From assembly GCF_016598615.1 (NCBI RefSeq), contig NZ_CP066831.1:6696001-6760000 (forward strand): a stretch of DNA of 64,000 nt, given 5' to 3'. Under the pieces are notes generated by a model. That model was not told where the DNA came from. It worked only from the letters and a program-made list of their open reading frames with translations, and searched no databases. The stretch comes from Streptomyces liliifuscus. GTDB taxonomy: Bacteria > Actinomycetota > Actinomycetes > Streptomycetales > Streptomycetaceae. The position numbers and the translations under genes are program-made. Positions 26,697-34,754 of the stretch are shown one piece after another; positions within the stretch are counted from its first letter, which is position 1, and every line of letters begins with the position of its first letter.

Positions 26697-27404
26697 ATGA
26701 CGACCGAGCCGCCGCCCCCGCCGGATGACGATCCGTTCAAGAAGAAGCCGTCGGACGAGGGCTCGTCCGGCGGGCAGCCGCCGCCCGGCGAGGGCCCGCC
26801 GTTCGATCCCACCCGCGGCAACGAGCCCCCGCCGGGCACCGGTTCCCCGTACGGCGCCACCCCGCCGCCACCGCCCTACGGCGGCGGTGACCCGTACGGC
26901 AGCGGTGGTGGTGACCCGTACGGCGGCGGCCCGTACGGCAACGACCCGCTGGCCGGGATGCCTCCGCTCGCCGACAGCGGCAAGCGCACGCTCGCGCGGA
27001 TCATCGACATGATCCTCGTCGTCATCGTGGTGTGGCTGGTGACGTGGGCCTTCAACGTCAACGAGTACGACGTGGACACGGACAAGATCGACTACGGCAG
27101 GTCGTTCGGCCAGTCGCTGATCGCCGCGGTGCTCTACGTCGGCTACGACACCGTCATGACCGCCAGGGCGGGGCAGACCCTCGGCAAGAAGTGGCTGCAC
27201 CTGCGGGTGGCGAACCTCGACAACGGCTCCACGCCCTCCGTGCAGACCTCGCTGGTCCGCGCGCTGGTCCTGTGGCTGCCGTTCGCGTTCTGCTGCGCGT
27301 GCATCTGGACGGCGATCGCGGGCGGTTGGAGCTTCTTCGACAAGCCCTACAAGCAGGGCCTGCACGACAAGGCGGCCAAGACGGTGGTGGTCAGCACGGG
27401 CTGA
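26697..27404 (+). CDS. RDD-family membrane protein with PYG-rich N-terminus
   Basis: 235 residues. A Pro/Gly-rich cytoplasmic tail has repeated D-P-Y-G and G-P-Y-G motifs at about 55-85, and the RDD domain has R-I-I-D-M-I-L, G-Q-T-L-G-K-K-W and H-D-K-A-A-K-T with three helices. Paralogous in its C-terminal half to the preceding gene and probably co-transcribed with it. Function unknown. Its last codons are part of a tandem DNA duplication. Confidence 0.75.
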   Translation: MTTEPPPPPDDDPFKKKPSDEGSSGGQPPPGEGPPFDPTRGNEPPPGTGSPYGATPPPPPYGGGDPYGSGGGDPYGGGPYGNDPLAGMPPLADSGKRTLARIIDMILVVIVVWLVTWAFNVNEYDVDTDKIDYGRSFGQSLIAAVLYVGYDTVMTARAGQTLGKKWLHLRVANLDNGSTPSVQTSLVRALVLWLPFAFCCACIWTAIAGGWSFFDKPYKQGLHDKAAKTVVVSTG

Positions 27405-27446
27405 GTTCCACAGGAGTCGGCACGGGCTGAAGTTCCACAGGAGTCG
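27394..27446. repeat. tandem duplication of the RDD gene terminus
   Basis: GCACGGGCTGA plus GTTCCACAGGAGTCG occurs at 27394-27419 and again, with one extra A, at 27420-27446. The first copy contains the gene's final codons and stop. Confidence 0.8.
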
Positions 27447-27531
27447 GCAAGGCCGAGTCCACAGGCGGCGCAGACGACCGGCGGGTCCGTGGTCAACGGG
27501 CCCGCCGGTTCGTGTTGCGGTTCGGGGCGGC

Positions 27532-27828
27532 TCAGGCGCGCTCGCGGACCGGCTCGGGTGCGCTGGCGGCCGCGACGGTCTCGCGCTGCACCGGAACTCG
27601 GTGTTCCGAGAGGGTGACAGACGCGGGCCGGGCAACGGACACGGTCGGCGCGGCGGGCTTCGGTACGGGAACCGTCATGGCCACGAGGAGGCCGAGCACG
27701 AGGGCGGAGAGCGCGATCACCACGACTCCCAGGCCCGAACTCGTCTGTGACAGCAGCAGCATGGCGAGCGTGGAGAAGATCACGGTGCAGGAACCGTAGG
27801 CGAGCTGTGCGGCGGTCGGACGAGGCAT
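27532..27828 (-). CDS. small two-helix membrane protein, unknown function
   Basis: 98 residues (MPRPTAAQLAYGSCTV...). Two hydrophobic segments at about 8-50 are followed by a Pro/Val/Ala-rich hydrophilic tail containing P-V-P-K-P-A. No family is recognised. It is transcribed away from the M6 protease gene across a 470-bp gap. The start at 27828 is the first ATG that places the hydrophobic helices at the N-terminus. Confidence 0.55.
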   Translation of the reverse strand: MPRPTAAQLAYGSCTVIFSTLAMLLLSQTSSGLGVVVIALSALVLGLLVAMTVPVPKPAAPTVSVARPASVTLSEHRVPVQRETVAAASAPEPVRERA

Positions 27829-28300
27829 GGCTATTCCGATCCTCGGGGTGGGGGTCTCCCCCCGTGCCTCTCGCGATGGGGGAGGGTGCGGATAAGAATC
27901 TGGGGTTCGACAACGGTGTCCGGTTGGCAAACCACCGGAAATCCGGCGAGCCGCCAACCGACTCTAATCGGCTGTCTGCCCGAGCGGAACGAGCAGTAAG
28001 CGTGACCTAACCCACGGTGCCGGTGCACAGGGGGCGCACGGAGTCATGGCGTCCATCAAGTGGACGTTCGAACGCGCCTGTTGATTCGTACACCGTTCTT
28101 CCGTGAGCGGACGAATGTCCGTGCGCGGCGCACGACCGCCGGTGCATAGCCCACTTGACCTGTTCAAGTCAAGATCTGTCTTTTCTCCTTCAACTCCGGT
28201 CGAATGTCGTCACTTGTGACGCGCATAGAGCGCGCGCGGACTCCATGACCTGGACACCCCTCCATTCCGCGCGCCCGGGCGCGGGGGAGGACTGCATCAA
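27829..28300. promoter_or_regulatory. 472-bp regulatory gap upstream of the secreted protease
   Basis: No gene is seen. Three symmetric elements stand out: GTCCA-TCAAG-TGGAC (28049-28063), CGTTCGAACG (28061-28070) and CTTGAC-N8-GTCAAG (28154-28173). The region is more AT-rich than its neighbours, as expected of a regulated secretome promoter. Which elements are operators is unknown. Confidence 0.5.
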
Positions 28301-30667
28301 GTGACCAGCAGACCATGGACGTTCAGAGCAGCCGCGGTGGGTGTGTCGCTCGCAGCGGCCGCTGCCACGTTCTCGACCTTCGCGGTGGCGCAGGCCGCTG
28401 CCGGCGAACAGCCGGCCGCGGCGGCGGGCCGTCAGGATCCGGCCGCGAACCGGCAGGACCCGGCGCGCGCCGAGAACCACACCGATCGCGAGCACGACCT
28501 GAAGGGCCCGCTGACCGAGCGTCAGGAGGCCCAGCGCGAAGAGGCGCTCAAGAAGGTCATATCCGGCGACGCCACCGTCAAGAACCGCGGCGGCTCGCAG
28601 GTCGTGAAACTCCAGGACGGCAAGTACGTCGAGCTCGGCCGGGAGAAGACCGATCAGATCTTCACGATCCTCGTGGAGTTCGGCGACAGGACGGACCCAC
28701 GCTACGGCGGCACCCCGGGTCCCCTGCACAACCAGATAGCCGAGCCGGACCGCTCCGAGGACAACAGCACGGCCTGGCAGGCGGACTACAACAAGAAGCA
28801 CTTCGAAGAGCTCTACTTCGGCACCGGCAAGGGTGTCGAGTCGATGAAGAAGTACTACGAGAAGCAGTCCTCGGGCCGCTACTCCATCGGCGGCGCGGTC
28901 TCCGACTGGGTCAAGGTGCCTTACAACGAGGCCCGTTACGGCTCCAACAAGTGCGAGCCCGACACCTGCGCGTGGAACGCCGTCGCCGACGGTGTCACCG
29001 CCTGGGTCGACGCCCAGAAGGCGGCCGGCAAGTCCGACGCCGCCATCAAGTCCGAGCTGGCCGCCTACGACAAGTGGGACCGCAACGACTTCGACGCCGA
29101 CGGCAACTTCAACGAGCCCGACGGCTACATCGACCACTTCCAGATCGTGCACGCGGGCGAGGACGAGTCCGCGGGCGGCGGCGCCCAGGGCGAGGACGCC
29201 ATCTGGGCCCACCGCTGGTACGCGTTCGGCACGGACGCCGGCGCCACCGGGCCCACGGGCAACAAGATGGGCGGGGCGCAGATCGGCGACTCCGGCATCT
29301 GGGTCGGCGACTACACCATCCAGCCGGAGAACGGCGGACTCGGCGTCTTCGCCCACGAGTACGGCCACGACCTCGGTCTGCCGGACCACTACGACACCAC
29401 CAACACCGCCGAGAACTCCACCGGGTTCTGGACGCTGATGTCGTCCGGTTCCTGGCTCGGCGAGGGCAGGAACACCATCGGTGACCTGCCCGGCGACATG
29501 ACCGCCTGGGACAAACTCCAGCTCGGCTGGCTGAAGTACGACACGGCCAAGGCCGCGACGCGCTCCACCCACAAGCTGGGCGTGGCGGAGTACAACACCA
29601 AGAACGCCCAGGCGCTGGTGGTCGAACTGCCCGAGAAGGAGGTCACCAACCCGGTGGTCACCCCGGCGCAGGGAGCCACCCAGTGGTGGAGCGGCAGCGG
29701 TGACGACCTCAAGAACACGCTGACCCGTTCCGTCGACCTCACCGGCAAGTCCTCGGCCACGCTGACCCTCGACGGCTGGTACGACATCGAGACCGACTTC
29801 GACTACCTCTACACCGAGGTCTCGACCGACGGCGCCAACTGGACGCCGCTGGACGGCACGGTCGACGGCGCGGCCCTCCCGCGCGACGGCAGCGGCAAGC
29901 CCGCGCTGACCGGCACCGTGGACGCGTACAAGAAGCTCTCGTTCCCGCTCGACGCCTACGCGGGCAAGAAGTTCGACCTCCGCTTCCGCTACCAGACCGA
30001 CGGAGGGGTGGCCCAGAAGGGCTTCGCGGCCGACGTGATCACGGTGACGGCCGACGGTTCGCCGGTCTTCTCGGACAACGCCGAGACCGCCGACTCCGCC
30101 TGGAAGGCCACGGGCTTCTCCCGCATCGGCGCGGCCGTCACGGACGACTACGCGCAGTACTACATCGCCGAGAACCGCCAGTACGTGTCGTACGACAAGA
30201 CCCTCAAGACCGGCCCGTACAACTTCGGCTTCTCGAACACGCGCCCGTCCTGGGTGGAGCACTTCCCCTACCAGAACGGTCTGCTGATCTGGAAGTGGGA
30301 CACCTCCCAGAACGACAACAACGTCAGCCAGCACGCCGGCACCGGTCTGCTGCTGCCGGTGGACGCCCACCCGAAGCCGCTGAAGTGGTCCGACGGCACG
30401 CTGATGCGCAGCCGCATCCAGTCGTACGACTCGCCCTTCAGCACCTACCGGACGGACGCCCTCAGGCTGCACAAGGCGGACGTCGCGACGAAGATCCCGT
30501 CGCTTCCGGGCAACCGGATCTTCAACGACCACAAGAACACGTACTACGACGAGACCAACCCCACCGCCGGTGTCCGTGTCACTGACACCAACACCAAGAT
30601 CGCGATCGTGAAGGAGCCGCGCGACGGCTCGACGATCACGGTGAAGGTCTCGGCCGCGACGAAGTAA
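28301..30667 (+). CDS. secreted M6 (immune inhibitor A-like) metalloprotease
   Basis: 788-residue secreted zinc protease. An Arg-containing signal peptide (about 1-33) is followed by a pro-region rich in charged residues (R-Q-D-P and E-N-H-T-D-R-E-H) and an M6 catalytic domain with H352-E-Y-G-H356 (zinc ligands, then D-L-G-L-P-D-H-Y). A C-terminal beta-rich half with Y-D-I-E-T-D-F-D-Y-L resembles the MAM/carbohydrate-binding parts of InhA. It probably degrades extracellular proteins during development. GTG 28301 follows GGGGGAGG about 12 bases upstream. A strong terminator follows. Confidence 0.9.
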   Translation: MTSRPWTFRAAAVGVSLAAAAATFSTFAVAQAAAGEQPAAAAGRQDPAANRQDPARAENHTDREHDLKGPLTERQEAQREEALKKVISGDATVKNRGGSQVVKLQDGKYVELGREKTDQIFTILVEFGDRTDPRYGGTPGPLHNQIAEPDRSEDNSTAWQADYNKKHFEELYFGTGKGVESMKKYYEKQSSGRYSIGGAVSDWVKVPYNEARYGSNKCEPDTCAWNAVADGVTAWVDAQKAAGKSDAAIKSELAAYDKWDRNDFDADGNFNEPDGYIDHFQIVHAGEDESAGGGAQGEDAIWAHRWYAFGTDAGATGPTGNKMGGAQIGDSGIWVGDYTIQPENGGLGVFAHEYGHDLGLPDHYDTTNTAENSTGFWTLMSSGSWLGEGRNTIGDLPGDMTAWDKLQLGWLKYDTAKAATRSTHKLGVAEYNTKNAQALVVELPEKEVTNPVVTPAQGATQWWSGSGDDLKNTLTRSVDLTGKSSATLTLDGWYDIETDFDYLYTEVSTDGANWTPLDGTVDGAALPRDGSGKPALTGTVDAYKKLSFPLDAYAGKKFDLRFRYQTDGGVAQKGFAADVITVTADGSPVFSDNAETADSAWKATGFSRIGAAVTDDYAQYYIAENRQYVSYDKTLKTGPYNFGFSNTRPSWVEHFPYQNGLLIWKWDTSQNDNNVSQHAGTGLLLPVDAHPKPLKWSDGTLMRSRIQSYDSPFSTYRTDALRLHKADVATKIPSLPGNRIFNDHKNTYYDETNPTAGVRVTDTNTKIAIVKEPRDGSTITVKVSAATK

Positions 30668-30692
30668 AAGGCATTTCCGCAGGTCAAACCAT

Positions 30693-30728
30693 GATCGGCC
30701 GCAACCCTCTGGCGGGTTGCGGCCGATC
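30693..30728 (+). terminator. terminator after the M6 protease gene
   Basis: Perfect 15-bp stem (30693-30707 / 30714-30728) with a six-base loop, followed by GTGTTT. Confidence 0.85.
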
Positions 30729-30788
30729 GTGTTTAGGTGCGTGCTGTGACTCTCTTATTGACACTGGTTCTCACGGGGGTGTGACTGC

Positions 30789-31124
30789 ATGGCCGCAGGA
30801 GGTTTCTGCAAGCTGCCGAACGGCACGGTGGTGGTGGCGTTGAACCTGCCCCGACCGCCCGCCGCGGGCAGCGGCTCGGTACGCGTGCTCGTGCACGCCC
30901 AGAACCGCGCCCGCGCCCTGACGCGGCTGCGCAACCTGGGCATGCGGGCGGTGTACCTGCGCGGCAACGCGGAGCCCCCGACCCCGGACGAGATCACCGC
31001 GGTCCTGCACCATCCCGACGGCCTCATATGGCGCACGGCCCCCGGTGCCGACGCCTGCGCGGCGGAGCTCTGGCACCCGATCCGGGCGCTGATGCGACGC
31101 ACGGCCACGCCGCAGGGATTCTGA
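30789..31124 (+). CDS. conserved hypothetical protein, 111 aa
   Basis: Soluble 111-residue protein with no recognised domain: a beta-rich start (F-C-K-L-P-N-G-T-V-V-V-A-L-N-L-P), a helix rich in Arg (Q-N-R-A-R-A-L-T-R-L-R-N-L-G-M-R) and a W-R-T-A-P-G-A-D-A-C segment. GGGGGTG lies upstream of ATG 30789. It stands alone between a strong terminator and a hairpin shared with pncA. Coding is supported by the GC-skewed third positions and the gene-sized frame. Confidence 0.6.
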   Translation: MAAGGFCKLPNGTVVVALNLPRPPAAGSGSVRVLVHAQNRARALTRLRNLGMRAVYLRGNAEPPTPDEITAVLHHPDGLIWRTAPGADACAAELWHPIRALMRRTATPQGF

Positions 31125-31207
31125 GTATTCGGCTGGCGTTCGATGAGCCGCTGCGGGTTTGTCGTGGCTCGTCGCGCCCACGCGGCGGAGCCGCAAATGT
31201 CACAGCC

Positions 31208-31229
31208 CCGCGCCCCTTACGGGGCGCGG
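31208..31229. terminator. bidirectional hairpin at the end of pncA
   Basis: CCGCGCCCC-TTAC-GGGGCGCGG, immediately beyond the pncA stop. It is the hairpin end of a wider GC-rich repeat (31151-31229) seen at other gene ends in this window. Confidence 0.7.
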
Positions 31230-31814
31230 TCAGACGATCGGCTTGCCGCTCAGTTCCACGCCCGCCGCGCTCAGCTCCTCCAGGGCTCGCTCGGTGGTCT
31301 CCTCGGACACTCCTGCGGTGAGGTCGAGGAGGACCTGGGTGCGGAAACCCTCGCGGGCCGCGTCCAGGGCGGTGGCGCGGACGCAGTGGTCGGTGGCGAT
31401 GCCCACCACGTCGACCTCGGTGATCTGGCGGGCACGCAGCCAGTCGCCCAGCGGCACGCCGTTCTCGTCGGCGCCCTCGAAGCCGCTGTACGCCGCCGCG
31501 TACGCCCCCTTGTCGAAGACCGCGTCGATCGCGCCGGAGGCGACCGCCGGGGCGAAGTTCGGGTGGAAGCCGACGCCCTCGGTGCCCGCCACGCAGTGCG
31601 CGGGCCAGGAGTGGACGTAGTCGGGGTTGTCGGCGAAGTGGCCGCCGGGGGCGATGTGGTGGTCGCGGGTCGCCACGACGTGGCGGTAGTCGGCGGGGGC
31701 CTGCCCGATCAGCTCCGTGATCGCGGCGGCGACATCGGCTCCGCCGGACACGGCGAGGCTGCCGCCTTCGCAGAAGTCGTTCTGCACGTCTACGACGATC
31801 AGGGCGCGGCGCAT
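31230..31814 (-). CDS. pncA: nicotinamidase
   Basis: 194-residue isochorismatase-fold enzyme hydrolysing nicotinamide to nicotinate for NAD salvage. The catalytic triad is D9 (V-V-D-V-Q-N-D-F), K102 (F-D-K-G-A-Y) and C144 (T-D-H-C-V). Metal ligands D51, H53, H59 and H73 are in the expected places. It lies downstream of pncB on the same strand with a 183-bp gap holding a hairpin; the two enzymes act consecutively. Confidence 0.93.
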   Translation of the reverse strand: MRRALIVVDVQNDFCEGGSLAVSGGADVAAAITELIGQAPADYRHVVATRDHHIAPGGHFADNPDYVHSWPAHCVAGTEGVGFHPNFAPAVASGAIDAVFDKGAYAAAYSGFEGADENGVPLGDWLRARQITEVDVVGIATDHCVRATALDAAREGFRTQVLLDLTAGVSEETTERALEELSAAGVELSGKPIV

Positions 31815-31847
31815 GTCGGTGTCCTTCTGCGGGTTGTAGTGGGCTGA

Positions 31848-31891
31848 TCGCACAGTTCCCCGCACCCCTGACGGGGCGTGACTGTGCGACC
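31848..31891. terminator. hairpin between pncB and pncA
   Basis: Outer arms TCGCACAGT / ACTGTGCGA enclose CCCC-TGAC-GGGG. This is a diverged copy of the dispersed CGCGCAGTTCCCCGCGCCCC element and could attenuate pncB-pncA read-through. Confidence 0.55.
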
Positions 31892-31997
31892 GAGCTGTTG
31901 CCGTTGCATTCCCGCTCCTCGTCCGTTCATGCCCGTTCGGGCTCGGGGTGGCCTGAGGTGTGCGCCCGGGTGTTCCTCGGATCCGGTCCCACGTGGC

Positions 31998-33326
31998 TCA
32001 TACGTACTCGGTCGGAATGACGGCTTCCCCGCGGGAGAGCTGGGTCGCCGAGAGGGGCAGGTTCGCGCGGGCCGCCGCGTGCCGGTCGCGTACGACGTCC
32101 AGGGGCTCGCGGGCGAGGACCTGGCCGCCCTTGACGAGCTCCACGAGGAGCTGACGGTCGCTGAGCTCGGCAGGGACGGCCCCGAGGCCGACCACCTCGG
32201 CCTCGGCGACCCCGTACGGGTCGAGCCGCCGCGCGGCCCATTTGCGGCCGCCGATGGACGTCTTTCCGCCCGTCGACTTCTTCGCCACCGGAACCAGCGG
32301 AGCCTTCGGGTCCGCGGACTCGGCACGGGCGACGAGCTTGTAGACCATCGAACATGTCGGATGGCCGGATCCCGTCACCAGCTGGGTGCCCACGCCGTAC
32401 GCGTCCACGGGCGCCGCGGCCAGCGAGGCGATCGCGTACTCGTCCAGGTCCGAGGTCACGATGATCCGGGTGTTCGTGGCGCCCAGCTCGTCCAGCTGCT
32501 GGCGCACCCGGTGCGCCACGAGCAGCAGGTCACCGGAGTCGATGCGGACCGCCCCGAGCTCGGGCCCGGCCACCTCGACGGCCAGCCGGACGGCCTCGGC
32601 GACGTCGTACGTGTCGACCAGCAGCGTGGTGCCCCGGCCGAGCGAGTCCACCTGGGCTTGGAAGGCGTCCCGCTCGCTGTCGTGGAGGAGCGTGAAGGCG
32701 TGGGCGCTGGTGCCGACGGTCGGGATGCCGTAGCGGAAGCCCGCGGCCAGGTCGGAGGTGGTCGTGAAGCCGCCGACGTACGCCGCCCGGGACGCCGCCA
32801 CCGCGGCCAGCTCGTGGGTGCGGCGGGCACCCATCTCGATCAGCGGGCGCTCCCCGGCGGCCGAGGCCATCCGGGAGGCGGCGGCCGCGATCGCCGAGTC
32901 GTGGTTGAGGATGGAGAGGATCACGGTCTCCAGGAGCACGCACTCCGCGAAGGAGCCCTCGACCCGCAGGATCGGCGACCCGGGGAAGTACACCTCGCCC
33001 TCGGGATAGCCCCAGACGGCGCCACTGAAGCGGTAGGAGGCCAGCCACTCCAGGGTCGGCTCGTCCACGACGCGGCGCTCGCGCAGGAAGCCGAGGACGT
33101 CCGCGTCGAAGCGGAAGTTCTCGATCGCGTCCAGCACCCGTCCGGTCCCCGCCACGACGCCGTAGCGGCGGCCCTCGGGCAGCCGGCGTGTGAAGACCTC
33201 GAAGACCGAGCGCCGGTCGGCGGCACCGCCCTTGAGGGCGGCCTGCAGCATGGTCAGCTCGTAGTGGTCCGTGAAGAGCGCGGTGGAGGGAACATCAACC
33301 GGCAGCCCTAGGTCCGCAGTGTTCAT
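31998..33326 (-). CDS. pncB: nicotinate phosphoribosyltransferase
   Basis: 442-residue cytoplasmic enzyme making nicotinate mononucleotide from nicotinate and PRPP. Signatures are T-D-H-Y-E-L-T-M-L at the N-terminus, E-M-G-A-R-R-T-H, G-T-S-A-H-A, R-I-D-S-G-D-L and the catalytic/structural V-T-S-D-L-D-E-Y. The length is typical of the bacterial class. It is divergent from clpS, the arrangement remembered for M. tuberculosis pncB1-clpS. Confidence 0.93.
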   Translation of the reverse strand: MNTADLGLPVDVPSTALFTDHYELTMLQAALKGGAADRRSVFEVFTRRLPEGRRYGVVAGTGRVLDAIENFRFDADVLGFLRERRVVDEPTLEWLASYRFSGAVWGYPEGEVYFPGSPILRVEGSFAECVLLETVILSILNHDSAIAAAASRMASAAGERPLIEMGARRTHELAAVAASRAAYVGGFTTTSDLAAGFRYGIPTVGTSAHAFTLLHDSERDAFQAQVDSLGRGTTLLVDTYDVAEAVRLAVEVAGPELGAVRIDSGDLLLVAHRVRQQLDELGATNTRIIVTSDLDEYAIASLAAAPVDAYGVGTQLVTGSGHPTCSMVYKLVARAESADPKAPLVPVAKKSTGGKTSIGGRKWAARRLDPYGVAEAEVVGLGAVPAELSDRQLLVELVKGGQVLAREPLDVVRDRHAAARANLPLSATQLSRGEAVIPTEYV

Positions 33327-33416
33327 GGCAAAGAATGGTACCCCCTATCTCGTCACTCTGACGATTTGTGGGGCTCGTTTGGCCGGGCACCCACCTGTGG
33401 TGGCAGCATGGGCCGT

Positions 33417-33725
33417 GTGACGGCTCCCGCACCCCTAGAGACCGAAAAAACCGAGTCGGCGGAGGAGGTCTTCGCCGTACCCGAGCCCGACGTCCCCTGG
33501 GTGACCATCGTCCACAACGACCCGGTCAACCTGATGAGCTACGTGACCTACGTCTTCCAGACGTACTTCGGCTATCCGAAGGACAAGGCCACCAAGCTGA
33601 TGCTCGACGTCCATCACAAGGGCCGGGCCGTGGTCTCCAGCGGCACACGCGAGGAGATGGAGCGCGATGTGCAGGCCATGCACGGCTACGGTCTGTGGGC
33701 CACCCTCCAGCACGACCGGAAATAG
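33417..33725 (+). CDS. clpS: ATP-dependent Clp protease adaptor ClpS
   Basis: 102-residue N-end-rule adaptor that delivers substrates to ClpAP/ClpCP. The binding-pocket motif H-N-D-P-V-N-L-M (about 34-41) and the V-H-H-K-G-R-A-V helix are conserved, and the N-terminal tail is acidic and flexible. GTG 33417 is chosen so the tail has family length; the longer frame lacks homology. DUF2017 follows, as in other actinobacteria. Confidence 0.92.
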   Translation: MTAPAPLETEKTESAEEVFAVPEPDVPWVTIVHNDPVNLMSYVTYVFQTYFGYPKDKATKLMLDVHHKGRAVVSSGTREEMERDVQAMHGYGLWATLQHDRK

Positions 33726-33816
33726 GCCTGAAGCAAGGCCGGTGGCAGACCGGCAAACACAGTCCGACCGGCAGTTGCCCGACGCCCGCGCAGTACTGGA
33801 AGTAGCGACGCACCTG

Positions 33817-34422
33817 ATGCCAGGACACTTCGAACCGCTCCCCGGCGGCGGCGCGGCCGTCGCGCTCGACGAGGTCGAGATCTCCATCATCCGCTCCCTC
33901 GCCGTACAGCTCCTGGAGCTCATCGGGCCGGGACCGGGCGAGGACGCCTCCGACGACCCGCTCGCCGAGCTGTTCGCGGAGGGGCCGAGCGAACCGCCCT
34001 CCGATCCCGTGCTGAAGCGGCTCTTCCCCGACGCGTACAGCGGGCCCGACGTCGAGGCGAACTCGCCCGAGCAGGCCGAGGAACAGCGCGCCTACTCCGC
34101 GGAGTTCCGCCGCTTCACCGAGAACGACCTGCGCGCGGCCAAGCGCGAGAACGCGCTCACCGTGATCCGCTCCCTGGACACGCTCTCGGCCGTGGGGGAG
34201 GGCGGGGCGGTCCTCAAGCTCTCCGCCGAGGAGTCCGAGCAGTGGCTGCGCGCCCTCAACGACCTGCGCCTGGCCATCGGGTCCCGCCTCGACGTCGTCG
34301 ACGAGGAGGACACCGACCTCCTCTACCGGCTGCCGGACGAGGACCCGCGCAAGCCGATGGTGATGGCGTATCTGTGGCTGGGCGGGCTCCAGGAGACGTT
34401 GGTTGAAACGTTGATGTCCTGA
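33817..34422 (+). CDS. DUF2017 family protein
   Basis: 201-residue cytoplasmic, helical, acidic protein starting MPGHFEPLPGGG, with D-E-V-E-I-S-I-I-R-S-L and a C-terminal P-M-V-M-A-Y-L-W-L-G-G-L-Q-E-T-L-V. It is consistently placed next to clpS in actinobacteria, which suggests a link with protein turnover, but no biochemical role is known. An ATG at 33817 with GGAAG 12 bases upstream is used. Confidence 0.85.
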   Translation: MPGHFEPLPGGGAAVALDEVEISIIRSLAVQLLELIGPGPGEDASDDPLAELFAEGPSEPPSDPVLKRLFPDAYSGPDVEANSPEQAEEQRAYSAEFRRFTENDLRAAKRENALTVIRSLDTLSAVGEGGAVLKLSAEESEQWLRALNDLRLAIGSRLDVVDEEDTDLLYRLPDEDPRKPMVMAYLWLGGLQETLVETLMS

Positions 34423-34476
34423 CATCTTCCGTTCGCTCAGCGGACGCTCAAATCCGAATAACGATCCCGTCACCGT

Positions 34477-34500
34477 GACCGCGCCCTATGGGGCGCGGTC
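34477..34500 (+). terminator. terminator after DUF2017
   Basis: GACCGCGCCC-TATG-GGGCGCGGTC, a perfect 10-bp stem followed by CGACTTTT. Confidence 0.8.
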
Positions 34501-34754
34501 CGACTTTTGTCCGGTTCTCCCTGTGGTGTGCGCTACACGCGCCTCGGGTGATCAGCATTGCGGCCGTGATAAATCTTCACGACCGCCCGGCGGGACGCCA
34601 CCCATGTCCGGCCGGGTGCGCCACCGGTCGGCGGATCGCCGACCAGGCACGAGTGGGCCGGGGAGCCCGCTCAGCTCCATTCAATCCGGGGGGATCGGGA
34701 CCCGATCCGGAGCCGACGACGGCTCGGATCGGCATGGAGAAAGGCGCATCAGAC
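34501..34754. other. non-coding region upstream of the amino acid permease
   Basis: No gene is seen. It contains an AT-rich element GTGATAAATCTTCACGA (about 34565-34581) with imperfect dyad symmetry (GTGA...TCAC), a candidate operator or -10 region. Runs of GGG near 34688 precede the start. Confidence 0.4.

Noticed and set aside
28049..28070. LexA (SOS) box
   Set aside because: The CGTTCGAACG palindrome lacks the spacing of the actinobacterial SOS box.
28190..30532. Long minus-strand frame opposite the M6 protease
   Set aside because: Its composition mirrors the protease codons and it has no start signal or domain.
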